Assembly: GCF_019396385.1 (NCBI RefSeq)
Contig: NZ_JAHKRN010000044.1
Location: 1-64,000 of the forward strand
DNA from: Nonomuraea harbinensis
GTDB taxonomy: Bacteria > Actinomycetota > Actinomycetes > Streptosporangiales > Streptosporangiaceae
Length of the DNA stretch: 64,000 nt
Direction: 5' to 3'
Shown here: positions 59,677 to 64,000 of the stretch, piece after piece
Layout of the letters: every line of letters starts with the position of its first letter
How positions within the stretch are numbered: the first letter of the stretch is position 1
The notes under the pieces: generated by a model
What the model saw: the letters and a program-made list of their open reading frames with translations, nothing else
Database searches by the model: none
Told to the model about the DNA's origin: nothing
Program-made: the position numbers and the translations under genes

Positions 59677-60198
59677 CTAGCCTTCGCCGGCCCGAGGTTC
59701 ACGAAGATCTTTCACCAGAATCCGGCACACGTCGGGCACCTGCTCCACCCGCCCGCCCGGCAGGTAGATCCGGCGCGTGGTCGGCACAGGAGGATGCGGC
59801 CACTCCACGTAACCGAGCCGCCTGTAGAGCGGCCACACCCGGCGGTTGCGCGGATCCACGCCCAGTGCCACCCGGTCGTGGCCGAGCTCGCGTAACCGCC
59901 GCTCGGCGGCGCCCATCAGCCGGGTGCCGATCCGCTGGTTGCGATGCTCGGGAGCCACCTCCAGGTGGGTCAGCAACGGCACGCCGGGCAGCCGCTCCCG
60001 CACCTCCGGCTCCTCGGCCGGGTCCAGCCACAGGTACACGTCCCCGATGGGGGTGAACCCGTCCCACGCGACCAGCAGCACCCCGTGCTTCTCCCGCTGA
60101 CTCGCCAGCCGCTCCCGGAAGTACGGCTCCTGCCCGAGGGAGTTGACCAGGGCGACGAGATCCCCGTGCACGGCAGCTCGGATCCGGACATGCAGCAT
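59677..60198 (-). CDS. GNAT-family N-acetyltransferase
   Basis: A 173-residue GNAT domain. LLTHLEVAPEHRNQRIGTRLMGAAERRLRELGHDRVALGVDPRNRRVWPLYRRLGYVEW holds the acetyl-CoA binding Q/RxxGxG/A (RNQRIG) and the C-terminal N-RR-YRRLGY. The substrate is unknown. The ATG at 60198 is the first start in a good position; a minus-strand TTGTCC/TGTAGA pair 18 bp apart just upstream may be its promoter, giving a nearly leaderless mRNA. GTGATCTGTCAC (60246-60257) is a small palindrome in the same spacer. Confidence 0.85.
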   Translation of the reverse strand: MLHVRIRAAVHGDLVALVNSLGQEPYFRERLASQREKHGVLLVAWDGFTPIGDVYLWLDPAEEPEVRERLPGVPLLTHLEVAPEHRNQRIGTRLMGAAERRLRELGHDRVALGVDPRNRRVWPLYRRLGYVEWPHPPVPTTRRIYLPGGRVEQVPDVCRILVKDLREPRAGEG

Positions 60199-60285
60199 GA
60201 CTTCTACAATCAAGCGGCGAAACGGCGGACAACCAGCTTATCGCGGTGATCTGTCACAAAAGGATGAAAGAGCTACGCCCGAGGG

Positions 60286-61395
60286 TCACGGCGCGCCCCG
60301 GCCGGGCGTGGCGAGATAACGCAACGCCTGCTCGACGGGCCTGCCGCGGGGCAGCAGTTCCACGAACTCCCGCCACACCTTGCTGTCGGCCCGCCACCTG
60401 TCGAGATATCCGAGACAGAGCTCGGGACTGATCAGGGCCAGCCGCCCGCGCGCGGCCTTGAGCGACTCTTCCATCCGCCGCCGCTCGTCCGGGCTCACCC
60501 GGGCCCGCGGCAGGCGGTCGAGGATGCTCTCGATGAACAGGCGGCGCCTGGCCAGGAACTCCGTCCAATGCCGCAGATCGGCCTCCCGCAGGGTCCTGCC
60601 CTCGTCGAGCAGCCAGAACACGCCCTCGGCCAGCACGTCGCCCGTCTCCTCCGCCCTGGCCCTCTCGGTCGTGCGGAACGGGTCGTAGGGCGCCTGCTTG
60701 ACCAGGCCCGTGACGGCGAGCGGGCGCAGCCCGTCCTCTTTCAGCAGATAGAACCAGTCCTCGTTGTAGACGTCCGGGAAGAACGCGACGTCGCGCACCG
60801 TCTCCACGACCAGCGCGCCGCCGCCGACGAAGGTCTCCTGATGCCCGCCGACGGCGCGGAAGGCGTGGCACACGACCGAGTTGTCCGGGAATCCGCCGAT
60901 CGACAGCCCGGCCGCGTCGAAGTCGTCGAGCAGCCCGGCCGCCCTGCGGAGGTCGTCAGGCGCTCCCACCTCGATGTCGTCGTCGAGGAACACGATGCGC
61001 TCCCAGCCGGCCATCCTGGCCAGCGCCAGCGCGAAATTGCGCTTGGCGGCCGTGTCGGTGTGCCGTCTCAGCCTCGGGGGGAGCGCGGTGGACGTCTCGA
61101 GCGCGGGCAGCCGCGCCGCCGACCTCGCCGTGAAGTCGATGGCGATCACGTCGGCGCCGGGAGCGGCCCCGGCCCGCACCCGCTCCGCGCTGGTCCACCT
61201 GCCGCTGCACAGCACGACCAGCGGGCAGCCCAGGACCTCCGCCAGATGGGAGGCGTGCCGGAGGTAACGGCTCGGGCGGGCGGTGGGCACCACGATCGCG
61301 TCGATCCTGGCCATGCCCGCGGGCGCGCCGGTCGCCTGGAGCAGATGCCGGTGGGAGGGATGGTGATGCGACGCCGGCGAGGTCAGCCGGGCCAT
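60286..61395 (-). CDS. GT-A-type glycosyltransferase paired with the HTH-sensor gene
   Basis: A 369-residue protein. RIDAIVVPTARPSRYLRHASHLAEVLGCPLVVLCSG opens a nucleotide-sugar-like fold. AAKRNFALALARMAGWERIVFLDDDIEV (117-142) carries an Asp-Asp-Asp that fits the DxD metal site of GT-A glycosyltransferases (family 2-like). A long helical C-terminal region (RRRLFIESILDRLPRARVSPDERRRMEESLKAAR) follows. No signal peptide. It overlaps the HTH gene by 13 bp with GAGG eight bases before the ATG, so the two are translated together. Acceptor unknown; the pairing with a DNA-binding sensor is unusual. Confidence 0.75.
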   Translation of the reverse strand: MARLTSPASHHHPSHRHLLQATGAPAGMARIDAIVVPTARPSRYLRHASHLAEVLGCPLVVLCSGRWTSAERVRAGAAPGADVIAIDFTARSAARLPALETSTALPPRLRRHTDTAAKRNFALALARMAGWERIVFLDDDIEVGAPDDLRRAAGLLDDFDAAGLSIGGFPDNSVVCHAFRAVGGHQETFVGGGALVVETVRDVAFFPDVYNEDWFYLLKEDGLRPLAVTGLVKQAPYDPFRTTERARAEETGDVLAEGVFWLLDEGRTLREADLRHWTEFLARRRLFIESILDRLPRARVSPDERRRMEESLKAARGRLALISPELCLGYLDRWRADSKVWREFVELLPRGRPVEQALRYLATPGRGAP

Positions 61396-62408
61396 TCGAC
61401 CAGCCTCAGCTCGTCGAGCGTCCAGTCGGGGGTGATGACCTTGCCGTTGACGACGCGGACCTTGCTCAGCAGCGCGTAGGCCTCGTGGCCGCCGAAGCGC
61501 TCCTGGAGCCAGGCGGTGTTGCGGTCCCTGAACTTGACGTCGGTCAGGGCCCGCGCCACCCCGAGCGTGCCGCGACCGTACATGCCGTTGCAGATCGTGA
61601 GCGTGCACTCGGCGTTGTAGGGGTTCTCCCCCCGGTAGAACAGCGCCACGTCCTCGCGCAGCCGCCCGCCGCTCAGCTTGGGATGGAAACGCCGGTCCGA
61701 GGAGGAGAAGTAGGGGCCGTGCTCGCCGTCCCAGTCGTTCACCTGCTCGACCGGAAGCCCGAGGTCCTGGAAGACGTTGGTGGTCAGGTCGTTCCAGTCG
61801 ACGCCGCCGAGCAGCACCAGATGTGAGGTGAGGTCGTCCGGCTCCAGCTCGTCCGGGGTGTGGCGGCGGACCTCGCTGGCAGGGTTGAAGGCGCGGATGT
61901 GGCCGTGCAGCTCGAAGAGCGCGTCGAGGTCGGCGTAGGTGTAGAGCTCGATGTGGTGCGGGTCGTCGGGATCGACGTAGGGCATGCGCGCCAGCCACTC
62001 CCCGGGAAGCCGCGCGCAGACGATGACGACCTGCTTGCCGTCGTCGAACTGCCACGGATTGACGACCGCGCTCGACGGTCTCTGGTCCAGGGCGGCCGAG
62101 CGCAGGTCGAGCAGCTCCTGCAGGAGCTTGTCGCGCAGCTGTGACTCCTCCGCGGTCAGCTCGTCCTCGGCGACCGGGACGAGGTCGTCGTCCCTGAGCG
62201 AGCGGCGGCTGCAGAAGATCAGCGCGTAGGCCTCCAGGCGGGAGACCGGCGGCACCTTGGGGTTGCCCTCGTTCTCCCACGACGAGATGAGGGGCACGCT
62301 GACGTTGAGCGCCTGGGCCAGCTGCGGCTGCTTGACTCTCCTGCCGGGCCACTGCTGAAGGCGCAGTTGCCGGAGCCGGTGCGCTAGGGCCTGGCCGGAA
62401 TCCGCCAT
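61383..62408 (-). CDS. XRE-type HTH protein with large unknown C-terminal sensor domain
   Basis: A 341-residue protein. Residues 8-60 form an XRE helix-turn-helix (RLRQLRLQQWPGRRVKQPQLAQALNVSVPLISSWENEGNPKVPPVSRLEAYA). After a helical linker, residues 115-341 form an alpha/beta domain with VVNPWQFDDGKQVVIVCARLP, DPHHIELYTYADLDALFELHGHIRAFNP and LTSHLVLLGGVDWNDLT. These alternate strands and acidic turns like Rossmann or SLOG/TIR-like nucleotide-sensing folds; the resemblance is structural guesswork. It is cotranscribed with a glycosyltransferase. Confidence 0.75.
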   Translation of the reverse strand: MADSGQALAHRLRQLRLQQWPGRRVKQPQLAQALNVSVPLISSWENEGNPKVPPVSRLEAYALIFCSRRSLRDDDLVPVAEDELTAEESQLRDKLLQELLDLRSAALDQRPSSAVVNPWQFDDGKQVVIVCARLPGEWLARMPYVDPDDPHHIELYTYADLDALFELHGHIRAFNPASEVRRHTPDELEPDDLTSHLVLLGGVDWNDLTTNVFQDLGLPVEQVNDWDGEHGPYFSSSDRRFHPKLSGGRLREDVALFYRGENPYNAECTLTICNGMYGRGTLGVARALTDVKFRDRNTAWLQERFGGHEAYALLSKVRVVNGKVITPDWTLDELRLVEWPG

Positions 62409-62424
62409 GAGGACACCCCCATCC

Positions 62425-62450
62425 GAGGTTCAACACCTTAAGTAAACCTC
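62425..62450 (-). promoter_or_regulatory. Inverted repeat upstream of the HTH-glycosyltransferase operon
   Basis: GAGGTT (62425-62430) and AACCTC (62445-62450) are inverted repeats with a 14-bp AT-rich centre, 17 bp upstream of the HTH start codon. Suitable for autoregulation by the XRE protein; no clear -35/-10 pair is seen. Confidence 0.4.
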
Positions 62451-62581
62451 TACCCACTGCCGGGGGCGAGGGCATACACGCAGGCCAACGCCGAAACTTC
62501 GGGGCCGCATCGGCGAAGCGGCCATTCTAATCCACAACGACTTACCCAGGAGAGGGATTAATGCATCAAAGGGAGGGCAAG

Positions 62582-62602
62582 TCTTCAGTCAGGGGCTGAA
62601 GA
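62582..62602. other. Hairpin in the 345-bp spacer upstream of the small membrane gene
   Basis: TCTTCAG and CTGAAGA pair around TCAGGGG (62582-62602), followed by ATTT on the plus strand. Just before it lies AGGAGAGGG and a 12-codon frame (62561-62599, ATG to TGA) that ends within the hairpin, resembling a leader peptide. The rest of 62409-62753 shows no gene. Confidence 0.35.
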
Positions 62603-62753
62603 TTTACTGAAGTTCAGACGGGGATTCAGATGACGATCAGAGACCCTCCGGCGAGACCGCGCCGCCCGGGCGAGCATCCTCACGAACAGGCGTCACTCCC
62701 CGGAGTGCCGCACGCTCCAAGGCCCCTCGATGCCGAACCACAGGGACCCCACC

Positions 62754-63005
62754 ATGTTCGTCACCTCTGCCCTTCCCGCACTCATGGAAACGATCGCCAG
62801 CCCTGAGGGCGTCGCGATGGCCCGCGGCCTCCTCTACCTCCTGGCCGTCCTCGCCGGCTGGACCGTGATCTCGGCCGTCCGCCGGCTCGGCAAGGTCGTC
62901 ACCGCGCTGTTCCGCGCGTCCCTCATGGTCGTCGCGCTCGCCGCCGTCGGCACGGTCGCCGTCGTGCTCATCGCGCAGCTGGCGCTCATCCTGGAGCTCA
63001 GCTGA
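62754..63005 (+). CDS. Small two-helix membrane protein
   Basis: An 83-residue protein. It has a hydrophobic helix around residues 20-40 (ARGLLYLLAVLAGWTVISAV), a basic loop (RRLGKVVTALFR), and a second helix (ASLMVVALAAVGTVAVVLIAQLALI). AGGGACC eight bases before the ATG at 62754 supports this start over the ATG at 62730. A bidirectional terminator follows. The family is unknown to me; such proteins are often of unknown function. Confidence 0.65.
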   Translation: MFVTSALPALMETIASPEGVAMARGLLYLLAVLAGWTVISAVRRLGKVVTALFRASLMVVALAAVGTVAVVLIAQLALILELS

Positions 63006-63017
63006 CGGCCGTACGGT

Positions 63018-63046
63018 GAGATGGGCGCGAAGACGGCGCCCATCTC
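63018..63046. terminator. Bidirectional terminator between convergent genes
   Basis: GAGATGGGCGC (63018-63028) and GCGCCCATCTC (63036-63046) form a perfect 11-bp stem with a 7-base loop. It fills the gap between the membrane-protein stop (63005) and the LLM oxidoreductase stop (63047) and should serve both. Confidence 0.85.
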
Positions 63047-64000
63047 TCACGCCAGGGCGGCCAGCCGCCGGTACGACTCCAGGCGGTCGTCCAGGTCGTA
63101 GGTGTTCATCGTCACCAGGAACTCGTCGGCGCCCGTCACCGTCACCAGGTCGCGCAGCCGCGTCGCGACCTCGTCCGCCGTCCCGCTGATCTGGCCCTTG
63201 CGGGCGTCCTCCAGCAGCGCGCGCTCGCGCTCCGGCAGGTCCATCCGCAGGATCTCGCTGGGCGGGCGCAGCGGCGGGAACACGCCGCGGACCCGCGAGT
63301 GCGCCGTCGACCACGCCTCCGGCACCTGCAGCAGCGCCGCCCGCTCGGCGGTCTCGCCGACCGCGATGTTCGCCGCCACCATCACGTACGGCACCGCGCT
63401 CCACTCCGACGGCCGGAACGCGGCCCGGTAACGGGCGGCGGCCCCGGCCGGGGCTCCGCCGCCGATCACCAGGGGGAGGCCGTGTGCGGCGGCGAGGTCC
63501 GCGCCCGCGCCCATGGCCAGCACGAACACCTGCGGGCGCAGGCCCTCCGCCGGCAGCGCGTGCACCCCCGGGTACGCGTCCTGGGCGCCGGTGAAGAAGC
63601 CGAGCAGCTCCGCCAGCTGCCCGGAGAACCCGTCGGCGGCCTCCCTGCCCTGGCCGAGAGCCTTGCGGATGCCGCCGGTGAACCCCACCGACCGCCCCAG
63701 GCCCATGTCGATCCGCGCCGGGTGCAGCGACTCCAGCACGCCGAACTGCTCGGCCACCACCAGCGGCCGGTGGTTGGGCAGCATCACGCCGCCGGTGCCC
63801 ACCCTGATGCGGGAGGTGGCCGCCGCGACGGCCGCCGCCAGCACGGTCGGCGCCGACCCCGCCACACCGGGGACGCTGTGGTGCTCCGACACCCAGAACC
63901 GGTGGTAGCCGAGCTTTTCGGCCTCGCGGGCGAAGCGCACGGTGTCGCGCAGCGCCGACGCGGGCGACTGCCCCTGCCGGACCAGCGAACGGTCGAGGAT
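63047..64000 (-). CDS. LLM-class flavin-dependent oxidoreductase (5' end outside window)
   Basis: At least 317 residues of a bacterial-luciferase-like monooxygenase; the reading frame stays open to the window edge (ILDRSLVRQGQSPASALRDTVRFAREAEKLGYHRFWVSEHHSVPG). The HRFWVSEHH block, SRIRVGTGGVMLPNHRPLVVAEQFGVLESLHPARIDMGLGRS and the C-terminal GTADEVATRLRDL are typical of the MsnO8/LuxA-like subgroup. It uses reduced FMN to oxidise an unknown substrate. About 20-30 N-terminal residues are missing from the window. Confidence 0.9.
   Translation of the reverse strand: MLDRSLVRQGQSPASALRDTVRFAREAEKLGYHRFWVSEHHSVPGVAGSAPTVLAAAVAAATSRIRVGTGGVMLPNHRPLVVAEQFGVLESLHPARIDMGLGRSVGFTGGIRKALGQGREAADGFSGQLAELLGFFTGAQDAYPGVHALPAEGLRPQVFVLAMGAGADLAAAHGLPLVIGGGAPAGAAARYRAAFRPSEWSAVPYVMVAANIAVGETAERAALLQVPEAWSTAHSRVRGVFPPLRPPSEILRMDLPERERALLEDARKGQISGTADEVATRLRDLVTVTGADEFLVTMNTYDLDDRLESYRRLAALA

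Overview
This window is high-GC DNA from a filamentous actinomycete. GTG starts are frequent, four-base ATGA/GTGA gene overlaps are common, and there are paired XRE/DUF5753-DUF397 regulators, many Sec/Tat-secreted enzymes and a mycothiol-type PIG-L hydrolase. A Nonomuraea-like member of the Streptosporangiales is the best guess. That is an inference from gene style; no rRNA or marker gene is present. I see no tRNA, rRNA, CRISPR array or prophage.

Left part (1-9.3 kb). A Baeyer-Villiger monooxygenase and an HSL-type esterase form a probable ketone/ester degradation operon, divergent from a GntR-type regulator. A palindrome sits between the -35 and -10 boxes of the monooxygenase promoter. Next come an EstB-like serine hydrolase, a small HTH protein, a tendamistat-like secreted protein, a second nearly identical esterase (recent duplication), a membrane-anchored alpha/beta hydrolase and a TetR gene broken by three frameshifts.

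8.7-15.2 kb. A secreted multidomain protein (DNRLRE, Ig-like and LamG repeats) ends in a NucA/NucB DNase domain and is followed by a candidate immunity gene. One missing base splits the toxin gene into two overlapping frames.

15.2-25.5 kb holds a phytase-like secreted esterase, a P1 peptidase, and two gene wrecks (a LysR fragment and an unknown gene) meeting at a rearrangement junction. These are followed by an ADP-ribosylglycohydrolase, a MazG-like/Nudix fusion, an O-methyltransferase, a HEPN pair, a Tat-exported sugar-active enzyme, a TIM-barrel isomerase and an orphan DUF397 gene.

25.7-32.8 kb is an accessory block: a one-chain DUF262/HNH (GmrSD-like) nuclease, a WhiJ-type trio (HATPase, XRE, DUF397), an aldo-keto reductase/SDR operon, and a protein with a glycine-rich beta-helix-like repeat plus coiled coil.

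32.9-41.4 kb is a complete galactan-use locus: LacI regulator, ABC transporter, GH42 beta-galactosidase and secreted GH53 endo-galactanase. Two perfect inverted copies of one 16-bp operator lie between the divergent units. Acetate kinase follows.

41.4-48.8 kb has a hydrolase, a membrane protein and a six-gene Mrp-type Na+/H+ antiporter operon (A-B fusion, C to G). A solo TnpB element lies just upstream of it.

50-64 kb contains NADAR, a PfkB kinase, a PIG-L hydrolase, a deleted and frameshifted TTC38-like TPR gene and a secreted GDPD. Then come a TetR operon with a strong operator, a spore-photoproduct-lyase-like radical SAM enzyme, an acyl-CoA synthetase and a GNAT acetyltransferase. An unusual HTH-sensor/glycosyltransferase operon, a small membrane protein and a truncated LLM oxidoreductase end the window.
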